Below, piece after piece: positions 31,105-43,671 of a stretch of DNA of 64,000 nucleotides (position 1 is its first letter; each line of letters starts with the position of its first letter). The DNA is from Rhipicephalus microplus (lineage: Eukaryota > Arthropoda > Arachnida > Ixodida > Ixodidae). The position numbers and the translations under genes are program-made. Location: NCBI RefSeq assembly GCF_043290135.1, contig NC_134702.1, positions 190,496,491 through 190,560,490 of the forward strand, given 5' to 3'. Under the pieces are notes generated by a model. The model was not told the DNA's origin, ran no database searches, and saw only the letters and a program-made list of their open reading frames with translations.

Positions 31105-33908
31105 ACTTAGCAACGTTTAACGTTAGAACGTTATCTAGTGAGGGAAGTCCAGCTGTATTATTCGAGGAGCTAGAAGGCATTAAATGGGATATAATAGGGC
31201 TGAGTGAGGTTAGGAGGACAGATGAGGCCTATACTGTGCTACAGAATGGGCACGTCATTTGCTATCGGGGCTTGGCAGACAGAAGAGAACTGGGAGTAGG
31301 GTTCCTAATTCACAGAAAGATAGCTGGCAACATAGAGGATTACTATAGCATTAATGAAAGGGTGGTAGGCATTGTAATTAAACTGAATAAAAGATACAAA
31401 ATGAAGGTAGTACAGGCTTACGCGCCTACATCCAGCCATGATGACGCTTCAGTTGAAAGCTTCTATGAAGACGTGGAATCGGCAATGAGTAAGGTGAAAA
31501 CACAGTATACTATAGTAATGGGCGACTTTAATGCAAATGTAGGGAAGAAGCAGGCTGGAGATCAGGCAGTAGGAGATTATGGCATCGGCACTAGAAACGC
31601 CAGAGGAGAGCTACTAGTAGAATTCGCAGAACGCAATAATCTGCGTATTTTGAATACCTTCTACCGAAAACGAGAAAACCGCAAGTGGACATGGAGGAGC
31701 CTTAATGGCGTAAATAAGAACGAAATAGACTTTATAATGACTGCACACCCAGGAGTCGTGCAGGATGTGGAAGTGGTTGGCAAGGTAAGATCCAGTGACC
31801 ATAGAATGGTACGGGCTCGAATCCGCCTAGACTTGAAGAAGGAACGACAGAAGCTGATACGCAAGAAGCAAATCAATGAGCTAGCACTGAGAGGTAAAGT
31901 ACAGGAATTCAGAGTGTCACTGCAGAACAGGTACTCTGCTCTTAGCGAGGAAACCAACCTTAGCGTAGATACAATGAATGATAATCTGACGAGTATCATC
32001 ACGGAGTGTGCAGTGGAAGTTGGAGGCAGGGTAGCTAGACAGGACACCGGCAAGCTTTCCCAGGAAACGAAGAACCTAATTAAGAAGCGTCAAATCATGA
32101 AAGTGTCAAGTACAACAGACAAAATAGAACTGGCAGAGCTTTCGAAGCTGATTAATAGACGTAAAGTATGCGATGTAAGAAGGTATAACATGGAGAGAAT
32201 TGAGCACGCTCTGAAAAACGGAGGAAGCGTCAAAGCAGTGAAGAGGAAACTTGGGATAGGGAAAAGGCGGATGTATGCACTAAGGGACAAAGAAGGCAAA
32301 TTAACTACCAATATGGATGGGATAGTTAAAATAGCGGAGGAGTTTTACAGAGATCTGTACAGTAACCGAGACAACCACGACCTTAATACTATAAGAACTA
32401 GCAGTAACCCAGACGACACCCCACCGGTAATGATAGAAGAAGTCAGAAAAGCTTTGGAGAGCATGCACAGAGGCAAAGCTGCTGGTGAGCATCAAGTAAC
32501 ATCAGATCTGCTGAAAGATGGAGGACAGATTGTGTTAGAAAAACCAGCCACTCCATTTACGAGGTATCTCCTGACGGGAAAAGTACCAGAGTCTTGGAAG
32601 AACGCTAACATCATCTTAATACATAAGAAAGGAGATGACAAGGACTTGAAGAATTACAGGCCGATCAGCTTGCTCTCTGTAGTATACAAGCTATTTACAA
32701 AGGTAATTGCTAGCAGAGTAAAGAAAACATTAGAATTCAATCAACCAAAGGAACAAGCAGGATTTAGAACAGGCTACTCAGCAATTGACCACATTCATAC
32801 TATCAATCACGTAATAGAGAGATGCTCAGAGTATAACCAACCACTATACATAGCCTTCATAGATTACGAGAAGGCGTTTGATTCAGTAGAAATATCAGCC
32901 GTCATGCAGACACTGCGGAATCAGGGCGTAGATGAAATATATATAAACATTCTGAAAGAAATCTACAGGGGATCAACTGCTACCATAGTGCTTCATAAAA
33001 AAAGCAACAGAATACCAATAAAGAAGGGTCTAAGGCAGGGGGACACAATCTCCCTAATGTTATTCACTGCGTGCTTACAGGACGTTTTCAGAAGCCTAGA
33101 ACTGAAACAGTTAGGGATAAAAGTTATTGGAGAGTACCTCAGTAACCTGCGCTTCGCCGATGACATTGCATTGCTGAGTAACTCGGGGGACGAATTGCAA
33201 CTCATGATTACGGAGTTAGACAAGGAGAGCAGAAAGGTGGGTTTTAAAATTAATCTGCAGAAAACGAAAGTAATGTACAACAACCTCGGAAAGGAGCAGC
33301 GCTTTGCGATAGGTAATAGTGCACTTGAAGTTGTAAAAGACTATGTCTACTTAGGGCAGGTAATAACCGCAGAGCCTAACCACGAGATTGAAGTAACTAG
33401 AAGAATGAGAATGAGGTGGAGCACATTCGGCAGGCACTCTTAAATTATGACAAGTAGATTGCCACTGTCCCTCAAGAGGAAGGTATACAACAGCTGTATC
33501 TTGCCGGTACTTAGCTACGGAGCAGAAACCTGGAGACTCACAAAGAGGGTTCAACTTAAATTGAGGACGACGCAGCGAGCAATGGAAAGAAAAATGCTAG
33601 GTGTAACCTTAAGAGACAAGAAGAGAGCAGAGTGGATTAGGGGACAAACGGGAGTTAAGGATATCATAGCTGCAATAAAGAAGAGGAAATGGACATTGGC
33701 CGGGCATGTAGCACGTAGACAGGATAACCGCTGGTCATTAAGAGTCACCAACTGGATTCCCAGAGAAGGGAAGCGGGGTAGGGGGAGACAGAAGGTTAGG
33801 TGGGCAGATGAGATTAAGAAGTTCGCGGGTATAAATTGGCAACAGCAAGCACAGGACCGGGTTAACTGGCGGAACATGGGAGAGGCCTTTGTCCTGCAGT
33901 GGACGTAG
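31101..33908 (+). pseudogene. RTE LINE ORF2: endonuclease and reverse transcriptase, one nonsense codon
   Basis: N-terminal APE-type endonuclease: ATFNVRTL, WDIIGLSEVRR (catalytic Glu), GDFNANVG and RSSDHRMV (SDH at 31794-31802). RT domain: LIHKKGDDKDLKNYRPISLL, DYEKAFDSV, LRQGDTISLMLF and the catalytic FADD (codons 33153-33164). A TAA at 33441-33443 interrupts the frame, which then continues unshifted to 33908 through the thumb and a basic tail (RKMLG, WAGHVARRQD-like). The second copy in this window (minus strand near 40840) has Gln (KHSQIM) at this place, so this is a point nonsense mutation. The first in-frame codon is TTG; the true ATG is not clear. Confidence 0.88.
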
Positions 33909-33915
33909 ACAGGCT

Positions 33916-33943
33916 GATGATGATGATGATGATGATGATGATG
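33916..33943 (+). repeat. (GAT)n tail of the RTE LINE
   Basis: Nine or so GAT units right after the ORF2 end. The minus-strand RTE copy has the complementary (ATC)n tail at 40324-40349. Confidence 0.9.
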
Positions 33944-34002
33944 GTAGTAATGCTGAGGATTAGTAGATAGGGGGGGCAAAAAAAAGGAAAATGTTTTGCA
34001 CT

Positions 34003-34140
34003 TTGAACTCACACTCGCGAAAACTTCTTTAACCGAACTGCCTCAGACTCAAACTCGAAGTATTACCATTCACCCGGACTCACACTGAAGGTTCGATCTG
34101 AATCTCGTCGATAATCAAATGAGTTCACTGACCATTGTAC
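34003..34140 (+). repeat. Dispersed repeat, copy 2
   Basis: Matches 27575-27770 in block order (see there). It starts about 60 bp after the RTE tail. Confidence 0.6.
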
Positions 34141-37100
34141 GTACTACCTCACTGAGCTCACGCATTGCCCAAATTCGCACCTGCTGGCTGCGGAGAGGGT
34201 CATGTTTCGAACACCCCGAAAAGTACGCAAAAGGAAGCTCACAGCAACAAAGCCTGTTTGAAATCATACCGAAAACAATTATGCCTTTAGAGCATGTGGT
34301 CACATTCTGGCTACGTATGAATATTCCACACCAGACCCTGTTTCACAGGGCATGTAGCAGAGTTTGAAGTGCCAGAATGAACCCCTTTCTGTTAACTTTG
34401 CGCTTATCAAAACAGATGGCTGTTTGGTGAGTTGGCGCTTTGACGTAAAAACCGTCGTGGGTGCGCAACTACACACAACACACAGAAAGAGACTTATGAG
34501 CATAGGCGCAAACTTCTAACTGGTTTATTCAAGGAACATTCACATCTTTACATAAACATATGCGCAGGGGCGCCGCAACAACCACGAAAATGTAAACAAG
34601 ACAAGAAAGAAATTGAAATTCAGCATTGTACAGCGCAATGGCAGTTGCACTTATGCACTTGCTCTGTTTTTTTTTTGCATCCACATAGTGCGCTCCCACG
34701 ATGGTTTCTATGTTGCGCTCATCAGATGTAAGAAAAATGAAAATGAGAACATTATTAAAAATAATGACAAAATTTGTACTTACAATATTTAAAATTATTT
34801 ACTTATAAAACAAGCGATGGCCTTTAGGATTGGCACTAGCTTTGTTTGTCTTGGAGGCTATACATTGTCAGCATCGCGTCCTGCAATGCATCATGGGCTG
34901 TTTTAGTCACGTGGTTGCGTTTCACGCTCAATTAACAGAGGGTTCCGCCGTGGTTCCTTCATCAGCAGTTAGGAATGTAAAATTTTAGTGTTTGCGTACT
35001 GCATTTATCGGCTTTCTGTTTTGCGGTGCCCCCTCCTGTCCGTGTACAACCAAGCAAGGCGTTCGGCGGCGACGGCGGTCCCCTGACCATTTCCCACGCT
35101 GCATTATCGGGTAAGTAGCTCGGTCTGTCACGAAGACCGTTTGCAGTCTTCTCTTTTGTAGCCCTTTTTGCCGTCCCATGTTTCGTCGCACTGATTGTGA
35201 CGTAAGTCACGTTCACTGCCGGTGTCACACGGGCACTTTTGATCGTGATCCGACTCCCAAATTGCGGTTTCGCTCTCGTTTCGGCCAAACTCAAGCTAGA
35301 GTAATTTGAACCGTTTAGAAACAATCATTGTTGATTGTGATAAAGAAATCAGACCCAAATCAACTCTTCTGAGGAGCGAAAATGCTAGTGTGAAACAGAT
35401 ACAATCTACTGTATGCTATGAAAAAACATAAGTGTGTAGTTTCTACGTACATTCACTTTCAGATTTTCGATTTTATACGTGTATACGATGTATACACTTA
35501 ACAAAGTAAAAAATAGTATAAACTATTTTTCTAAGAATTATTAGGTTGTTTTGTGTGGTTATGTCACTAAAAATTGACCTTTTGAATGCGTGTCAGCCCC
35601 TCGTTCGTTTAAAGAATGGTTTTACCATGTTTCCCCGGGCCACCCCTTTTACCCTAACCTCTTCCGTAGCGTCTGTAATTATTACTTACTATGACCTTCT
35701 GCGTATTGCTCAAGTCAGCGTTGGTATATTTGTACGCGTTTCTTCGTTGTATAACATGAATATATTGTTACTCCCATTAGTATGTGAAGAGAGCGAGTAT
35801 GATTCCATTACGCCAGTCGAAACAACCGCTGCCTGTAAAACGTATCCCTATCGACGTGGTGACGGGCGGCAGAACTATTCACTGGCTTAACCACTTTCTA
35901 ACTATTGTAAAGTGAATGAACGAATCCAGCCTCGTTATTATTTGTGTATTGATATTTAAAATGTAAATTATGCCTAGAGGTAACCAATCTCGAAAGTCAA
36001 ATGGTAACTACTCAAATTTTGACCATAACCTAAAATATGCAATGTTTAAAAATTAGCAGAGTGAAACAACCCCCCGAGGCAGGCAACTTGAAAGTACCAC
36101 GCAGTCTTCAAAGAAACCTACAATCCCGCCTATAGATTTGGAAATGCCTTGCCACTGTAGTTTGTATGCTCTAAAGGTTTCATATAGTCTATCATTAGGA
36201 CAGCATCCCATCGGACCCATGTGCCTCCTGCTGCATGGCAGTGATTCTGTGCATCATGCCTTTAACACAGGTTTTATACTTCTGCCTGTGAAGACCGTGG
36301 CAGTGTTTCCTTCCTTTCATCTGATCGATTAATCAGAATAGGTGATAAAGTTTCAGGGGCCATAAACACCACTTCGACTCCAGGACGTTTTCTCAATTTT
36401 TAGGAGAGTTTGTGCGAAACACTGTGCATGCTAAATACGACAGCTGTCTTCCTTTCTTGCAGCCCTTCAGATGGTCTGTAGCTCCTTTCAACGCCTGGGA
36501 TACCTCGCATGCCTAAGCAAATCGTTGGCTACAGGCAACTCATCTTTAGTTGAACATCCAATATGATGTCTAGATGCTTACTTGGAAATTGCTTCAACCA
36601 CTTTGTGATAAAGTGATCCACACAGAGCATTCTGCAAGGCCATGTGCCTTACCACCCCCTTTGCCCATTTGTGTGCCCCAACGAGAAAGGAAGAAGTGGC
36701 TTCCAAGGCCGATACTTGTTCTGTCAACTTGTGCGCCATTTTGTAAAAAGCTGTGTTAAACGCAGGGATTTGACTGTGAAACATTTGAGAATCTCATGCG
36801 TTGCCACAAGATGCTGGAGCTTGCGCTGCAAATCTTCATACTGGGCATGACGAGCTGCTTGCAGTCCACAGATTCTGCCAAATGAGTAGTGAAAAATTAT
36901 CCACGTAGCAGGATGTTTTACAGCACGGAAACCTAGCAACCTGTTATTGTTTCTTCCAATCCAGGTCAAATGCAAGTCTCTAAGGATTGATACTGTGCTC
37001 GATCCCAATAATAATACCGTGCCGTTACAAATACACATTTATGACCTAGCCAGAAAGGGTATACTCAAGTAACAGTGTAGGAATCGCCTCCAAACACTTG

Positions 37101-39160
37101 CCATTGACATTCGGTACTTTCCAGGGAAAGATACTGCTCAAAGAAATTCGATAGGATCCTTGAAGCAGCGCATTAGATCGTTTGCGCTGGCAGGCTGTTG
37201 ATATTCGGTAAATCATTGTGTAGGTTTTGAAATATTTGTGTTGGTCTGTGCTGAAAAAAAATAACTGGTTGATGACTTCTAGTGGTGTAAGATCCTCCTG
37301 CTTTATGGATGATTTTTTGGTGTTTCACTAGGCAGAATCAATAGGCTGTGAGCGTATACTCGCAGCCTATTGTCGTGCCCACTTTGAAGCTTTTTTGCGA
37401 TGTGCTCCCATATCTTGAAATAGCGTAGCTGCTTTTTAAATGAGGCACGTATAAATTCCTGAACTTAAGGTTGTTTCTCAGAGAATAACAATCATGGTGG
37501 TGCTATGAACCTTCCTATTTGAAGCCACTGCTGCTTTTCCGTCACGGTGTTCAATAGTGGTCAAAGTGCACTTGCCTTTGCAGAATTCTGTGTCGCAATC
37601 ATCTCATCCCAAATAAGGTGGATGATGCATTCTTCGAGTAAGCATCCCATTTTGAGATTGCGGGTTTCGCTCAAGATGTGTTGCTGTTGGTACCTCTGAG
37701 TTTGCTTAGGTATAAGATGGATGCTAGGCTTAAGAAGAGTGGAGGGTCATATCGAAGGCTCAAAAAGGAATAAGGCAACTGCAGTGCATTGCATGTAAAT
37801 TGTCTCTCGGAGACTCAAGGATGTAGGGGGAAAGTGTTGAAGTACTGGCGGTGTACTTTCTTGGCGGTGCAGAACCTCTTGAATGAATCAAAAGGCTGCA
37901 GCTTTGATCACAAGCAGAAGTTTCTAACATGTTTTAAATGCATAGTGAACATAATGTCTCTAACAGAGAAAAATTAACCCCTAAAATCTTTTGTTCCGCC
38001 GCAGCAAAGCTCTCTTTCCTGTATGCCTAATGTCATCAGGCAGTGTGGGAGGCTATATTATGAGCTACACACATAAAGACATCACGTGGTAAGGACACTG
38101 GCGACTAACACTCTTAGTCTACAAGCACGGAAACATCCGATATTGTCGACAAGAGGACAGCCACCACTTTAGCTCACTTGAGAACAGCGTCGAATGCATT
38201 ATTCGAAGGTTGTAGGTTCAATTCTTGCTTGTGCAAAGTTGTTAGTTTTTCCACCCTAATTTCTGAAAATTGTTATTGCAATTGCTGTACTACAGTAAAA
38301 AGTACTAATAACATCTTTTATAATTTTCATGGGCTGATTGTCTTTTCTTCTTGAAGGACTTTATATAAATCTGCACTGCTTTGTAAGAAATTTCAGTTGG
38401 ATGGTGCGGCATCTTTGTATCTTTTGTCCCTTCTTTTTCATTTGCTCGGAGGAGCTAGGAGCAGCATGTTCGCATAAAAACCACGTTAGGTCCAACCTCG
38501 CTTGGCGCTCTCTGAAACCGAAATTGTGGCTGAGCGCTGCAAAAGCTTTTCTTAGGTCACTAATCGTTCTATCCACAATGAATGTGTCGTTAACTGCTTA
38601 GTGCAACAGAAAAATACCATATGCAAATTTTTTGCATGAGTTCTTAGGCTGCGTCTACGAAAGAAAAATAAGCCCTTGCATGCTCAATTCGTTCAGTGAC
38701 ATCCAAGAGGCCAGTGGCTCAGACAAAAACCTTTTGTAATGATACACTCTGTGAGCACCATTGCAATGTGTAAGCAGCAGTTTTAAGGTTTCTCGGAATC
38801 CTTGCTTAGGTCGATGGGTTAAGCTCATTTTTGAAGACACTGTGTTCCTTTCATTCAGTCCAGATCAAAGGGTCAGGGGGATGGTAGAGGTGGACGAGAC
38901 GGCAAGGTCAACTGACGCATGTGTAAGCATGCTGTCGTTGCACCTTTGAGATAAGGAGCATTCTTTTTTAGCATAATTTTGGAATGCGAGCAGTTAGGCT
39001 GCATCTTTTTCATTTCACTTATCCTGATATTTTTATTCTGGTGCTTGATTTGATGCTTTCAATTTTTTTCTTTATACAGCTGACCCTTGCTTTAACTAGA
39101 TGGGCTGGTGAAAAAAATTTTTTGGTGTTGCAAGAGTTTTTTATTGGAAAATAACACAGT
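34141..39160. other. Unassigned 5-kb stretch
   Basis: No recognisable gene. Frames up to 120 codons (34962-35324 minus, 35546-35890 plus, 36724-37038 minus) have no motif that I know. At 35219-35398 a sequence beginning GGTGTCACACGGGCAC and ending TAGTGTGAAAC could be a worn terminal-inverted-repeat element. A 10-bp inverted repeat (CAATAGGCTG/CAGCCTATTG, 37339-37372) is the only other structure noted. Confidence 0.5.
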
Positions 39161-39169
39161 ACTTACTGA

Positions 39170-39580
39170 AATACACAAAGATGCCTACCATCGGGGAAGA
39201 AAATTGAGAGCAGAACAGAAAGGGCGTCACTCGCAACTAACTTTATTCGCAGTAAACCAGAAAAATATATAAGCATAGCAACCATGCGCGTGCACATTGC
39301 CTTATATGCTAGTGAAAAAACACGCAATAAGTTTGAAAACAAAAGAATGATGACAAAAAAGACACTAAAAGAAAAAGAATATAATAAATTCCCCACAACG
39401 CAGAGCAACAGAGGCCATACTAGCATGCGTATCTTTCTTCTTTTTAATGCAGTATGCTTCCATATATCACGTGCCAAGGTATCATTACTCTTTTCAAGAA
39501 CAGATACACTGGAAAACCTGGCTTCAGACTTGCGAAAACCACAATGGGCACGCAAATGTACCGAAAGCCCTATTTTTAAG
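39170..39580 (-). pseudogene. Penelope-like element, C-terminal endonuclease fragment (probable)
   Basis: A minus-strand frame. The stretch RAHCGFRKSEARFSSVSVLE, followed by KSNDTLARDIWKH, fits the final part of GIY-YIG endonucleases of Penelope-like elements (HC..C, then VLxK..., then REIxEAxxI). Next comes a hydrophobic stretch and, near 39240, ATAAAGTTAGTTGCGAGTGACG, of the type found in the terminal repeats of such elements. No RT domain is retained. Assignment rests on pattern memory and is moderate only. Confidence 0.45.
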
Positions 39581-39699
39581 ATCTTGCTCCCTAATTCTGT
39601 CTTTTATGTATGGGCTGTACATAAAGGACAAAAGGGCAGGCGAGCTAGAAGGCCGAGTAGCCTTTATAAACGCTGCACAGGGTGGTGACAGGTGCTAAC

Positions 39700-40320
39700 T
39701 GAGAGGTACCTTGAATCATCTGCAAATCATGCCTGAAAAGTGGCAAGCCCCCGGGATTTTTTTACCGGTGTGTGTCGGATAACTTGAGAAGTCATGAACC
39801 CCCAATTTTGGTTTCGGTGACCATCATGGAGGTGCTCTTCAGACTTAAAAAGAGCCAATTGTCAAGTTTGTGGATAGCTTGCGGGCAATTTTGAGTAAAA
39901 CAAACTTGCATGTGCGCAGTAACTATAATGTAAGCAGTAAGTAAATGAGCTCATTGCCCTGACTGCAACAAAAAGTACGGATAGCTGCGTGAGGTCTATA
40001 GCGTTCCCAGCCACGCGATGTAAAAAAACAAGTGTGTCGACGCCTTCTGAATTTGAAAAGGTTATTTTCAGTTCGCCAACTTCTTGATAAAAAATGTGTT
40101 TGGTAGCGTAATACTTACACTCACATAACGGCAATACGTGCATTGCGAATGGCCATTGTGTCCTCAAAAATCATCGATGTGACACCATTTGCTTTTTGTA
40201 GTGGGCAGTGACTGGTCTAGCAGAGAGGTAGCAGGAATAAAGCTTGAACTGCGTGAAACCAACAAGACGTTCACCATTTACCTCTAGCAAAGCGAAGCTT
40301 TGGCAAATAATCTGTTGGCT
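39700..40320. other. Unassigned stretch
   Basis: No coding or repeat signal seen. Confidence 0.5.
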
Positions 40321-40323
40321 TAA

Positions 40324-41815
40324 GTCATCATCATCATCATCATCATCAGCCTGACTATGTTCACTGCAGGACTAAGGCCTCTCTCATGTTCCGCCAGGTA
40401 ACCCGATGTGCTTGCTGCTTAACTTCTTAATCTCATTTGCCCACCTAACTTTCTGTCTCCCCCTAACTCGCTTGCCTTCTCTTGTAATCCAGTTAGTTAC
40501 CCTTAATGACCAGCGGTTTTTCTGGGTACGCGCTACATGCCAGGCCCATGTCCATTTTCTCTTCTTGATTTCAACTATGATATCTTTAACCCCGTTTGTT
40601 CTCTAATCCAATCCGCTCCTTCTTGTATCTTAAGGTTACACCTACCATTTTTTCCTTTGCTCATTGCGTCGTCGTCAATGTAAGCTGAACTTCTAAGTCT
40701 TTGCAAGTTCTCTTCTTTGTAAGTTTCCAAATTTTAGTCCGTAGCTAAGTACCGACAAGGTACAGCTGTTATAAACCTTACTCTTGGGGGATAGTGGCAA
40801 TCTACCTGTCATAATTTGAGAGTGTTTGCCAAATGTGCTCCACCCCACTTTTATTCTTCTAGTTACTTCAATCTCGTGGTTCGGCTCCACGGTTATTACC
40901 TGCCCTAAGTAGACATAGCCTTTTACAATTTCAAGTGCACTATTACCTATCTGAAAGCGCTGCTCTTTTCCGAGTTGTTCTACATTACTTTCGTTTTCTG
41001 CAGATTAATTTTAAGACCCACCTTTCTGCTTTCCTTGTCTAACTCCGTAATCATGAGTTGCAATTCGTCCCCCGAGTTACTCAGCAATGCAATGTCATCG
41101 GTGAATTGCAGGTTACTAAGGTACTCTCCATTCTCTAACTGTTCCCATTCTAGACTTCTGAAATCTCTAACTGTTCCCATTCTAGACTTCTGAAAACCTC
41201 TTGCGAGCACGCGGTAAATAGCATTGGGGAGATTGTGTCCCTCTGCCTTGCACGCTTGTTGATTGGTATTTTGTTGCTTTCTTTACAAAGCACTATGGTA
41301 GCAGTTGATCCCCTGTAGATTTTTTCCAGAATGTTTATGTGTTTCATCGACGCCCTCATTTCACAGTGTCTGCATGACGGCTGATATTTCTACTGAATCA
41401 AACGCCTTCGCGTGATCTATGAAGGCTATGTATAGTGGTTGGTTATATTCTGAGCGTTTCTCTATTACCTGATTGATAGTATGAATGTGGTAGATTGTTG
41501 AGTAGCCTGTTCAAAATCCTGCTTGTTGCTTTGGTTGATTGAATTTTATTGTTTTCTTAATTGTGTTAGCAATTACCTTTGTAGAGAGCTTGTATACTAC
41601 AGAGAGCAAGCTGATTGGCCTGCAATTCTTCAAGTCCTTGTCATCTCCTTTCTTATGTATTAAGATGATGGCAATCTTCCAAGACTCTGGTACTCTTCTT
41701 GTCCGGTGACACCTCGTAAACTGGGTGGCTAGTTTTTCTAACACAATCTGTCCTCCATCTTTCAGCAGATCTGATGTTACCTGATTCTCACCAGCAGCTT
41801 TGCTTTTTGCAGGCT
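40324..41815 (-). mobile_element. 5'-truncated RTE LINE copy (broken ORF2)
   Basis: Minus-strand copy of the same family as 30311-33943. The (ATC)n at 40324-40349 is its 3' tail. RT pieces read SKAAGENQVTSDLL (near 41800), LIHKKGDDKDLKNCRPISLL, then SNLQFTDDIALLSNSGDEL (near 41110; the catalytic FADD is changed to FTDD), then NHEIEVTRR and FGKHSQIM (near 40840). Frames are broken repeatedly. It is truncated in the RT fingers near 41815. Confidence 0.85.
41132..41195. repeat. 32-bp tandem duplication inside the RTE copy
   Basis: TCTCTAACTGTTCCCATTCT begins each unit, at 41132 and 41164; the two units are identical over 32 bp. Absent from the plus-strand RTE, so it arose after insertion. Confidence 0.9.
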
Positions 41816-43390
41816 CTCCAAAACATGCAAAGAGCTCATGCAGGCCATGTTCTATCTTAACTTTTAGGCACCCGGCTTTTACTGACCAAAGCAGGACATA
41901 AGTCATGTATTCTCAGCATCACCCGTCAAAGACACCCGGGAAATGAGATATTTGCAGGAAACGCATACGCACTCAAACGTATTCCTCCGATGAACCTTTT
42001 CAAGTGTTCACTGGGTTCAGTCACAACTGTGTGAGCCACCTATTTTTCTGCGGCTCCCAGATGAAAAATGTGATACCCGGACTGGTTTTGCAGCTTCCAC
42101 TCACTAAGCCAAGGGTCTCAATCAGCTAGCATGCTGTACAGACACTAAAGATGGTAGAAACACAAAGGGGGCGGGAGTGGGAGGCAAATTCAAGTTTTAA
42201 ACAAAAAATTGATGTTTTGAAAAAAGGCTGTGCGGTGAGTTTTTGCGATAGTTATCTCACATGTTAGTGCTTTGAGCACTCACATAGGTGAGCGCTCACG
42301 AAGCATTCGTTTCGTGTGATCACTCTGTATACCATACCAATGTGCTGTTGTTTTGAAACTAGAAGAAAAAGATATGTATTACCAAGTGCACGAACTTATC
42401 AGATTCTGACAGGTGCGCCGTCGAATTCTTGAAAGCCTGGTAAGTCAACAGGTGGTGTGCAAAATTTCTGTCCCAGTAAGACTCCCAAGATCTCTTACGC
42501 ATTTGTCTTAGAGGATTTGAACGCCGAAGCAGCCATCTTTTTCAGCTTCTTTGTCGGCTGTATTCCTTCGCCAAAAGCTTTTTCCAATTTATGCAGTTTG
42601 TCAGTTTCTCAGGGCTCTGCGCAATTTAGGCTAAATGGCGATGCCACGTGATGATGCCTCAATTTCAAAATTTTGGTGATCTATGATGAGCGCGCGAATG
42701 TTAATAAAGTTTCACACTGAATTGAATATTGCAAATGAATATCAAAATAAATGCCTACTTTTTGGTTTTTGAAATCTAACTGAATATGATATCATTAGAT
42801 TCGTCGTTCGAAGTTCGACTGGTACCATTTGAATCTGTCTTACAAATTACTGGCGGTGCGAGGGGAACTAGTTTTATAGCTGAAAGAAATAACTCTCACA
42901 TGTTTCACGAAATATGAGCACTGCATTTGTGTATGTAAGTGTGAGACCACCCTCCAAGTATGAATGTAGGGCTGCTTGATCTTATCTGTCCCCCTGCCAG
43001 CTCACCACGCTTTCACCCCATCGTGACCGATGTCACCCTGATCCCCATCCATATTCCTGAAGGTTTCAAGTAGCTATGGATGAAAGAAAAAGAAAGTGGC
43101 AATCCATGCATCTGCTTGACGATGCATGAGGCTTGTAATGTTTTGGCTGGCAAATTCCTTGTGGCATTCATGCTTATAAAATCATCGTTTTTGGTTCACT
43201 GCAAGGCATGAAAAAGGGGTTTTGTGTAATGATAGCCAGGAAGTTGTAAAAGATGGCTTTCGTGGTAGCTTCTGTATGTAGCGGCATAAGTATGAAGTAG
43301 ACTATGCGCAACACCCATAGTATATGTACAAAGCGGTCCACTGTTGAAGGGAACATGGGCGCGCGTGTCATCTGCTCTGGTGCTTTTTAC
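41816..43390. other. Unassigned stretch
   Basis: AT-rich, no frame longer than about 70 codons, and no recognised repeat. Confidence 0.5.
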
Positions 43391-43671
43391 AAACTGCCGC
43401 ATCAATTGATTGATTTGATTGATGGATATGTGGAGTTTAGCGTCCCGAAACCACCATATGATTTTGAGAGACGCCGTAGTGAAGGGCTCCGCAAATTTTC
43501 ACCGCCTGGGGTTCTTTAACATGCACGCAAATCTAAGCACACAAACCTACAACATTTCCGCCTCCATCAAAAATGCAGCCGCCGCAGCAGGGATCCGATC
43601 CCGTGACCCGTGGTTCAGTAGCCTAGTACATTAGCCACTAGACCACCGCAGTGGGGTGAAACTGCCACATC
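43391..43671 (-). mobile_element. tRNA-derived SINE, minus-strand copy with target duplications
   Basis: SINE body at 43404-43658 in reverse: the tail (ATCAATC-type) at the left, the tRNA-like head at the right (complement of GGTCTAGTGGCTAATGTAC near 43637, B box complement near 43595). Flanking 13-bp duplications are AAACTGCCGCATC (43391-43403) and AAACTGCCACATC (43659-43671), with one mismatch, showing greater age than the copy at 29282. Confidence 0.9.

Larger units (their letters stand above)
30311..33943 (+). mobile_element. RTE-type LINE, near full length
   Basis: Non-LTR element with a GC-rich 5' region, a short ORF1-like frame, an APE-endonuclease/RT ORF2 and a (GAT)n 3' tail (33916-33943), the tail style of RTE-clade elements. 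The 5' limit is approximate, placed where GC content rises near 30311. No clear target duplication was found by eye. Confidence 0.8.

Noticed and set aside
35219..35398. A MITE with terminal inverted repeats
   Set aside because: The end sequences match only loosely and no target duplication was found; mentioned only within the unassigned stretch.
36578..38601. A degraded P-element or other transposase on the minus strand
   Set aside because: Short frames looked vaguely protein-like, but no catalytic motif, zinc finger or terminal repeats could be matched.
40321..40350. Hammerhead core from CATCATCAG near the RTE tail
   Set aside because: It is the (ATC)n tail; there is no stem II or GAAAC.
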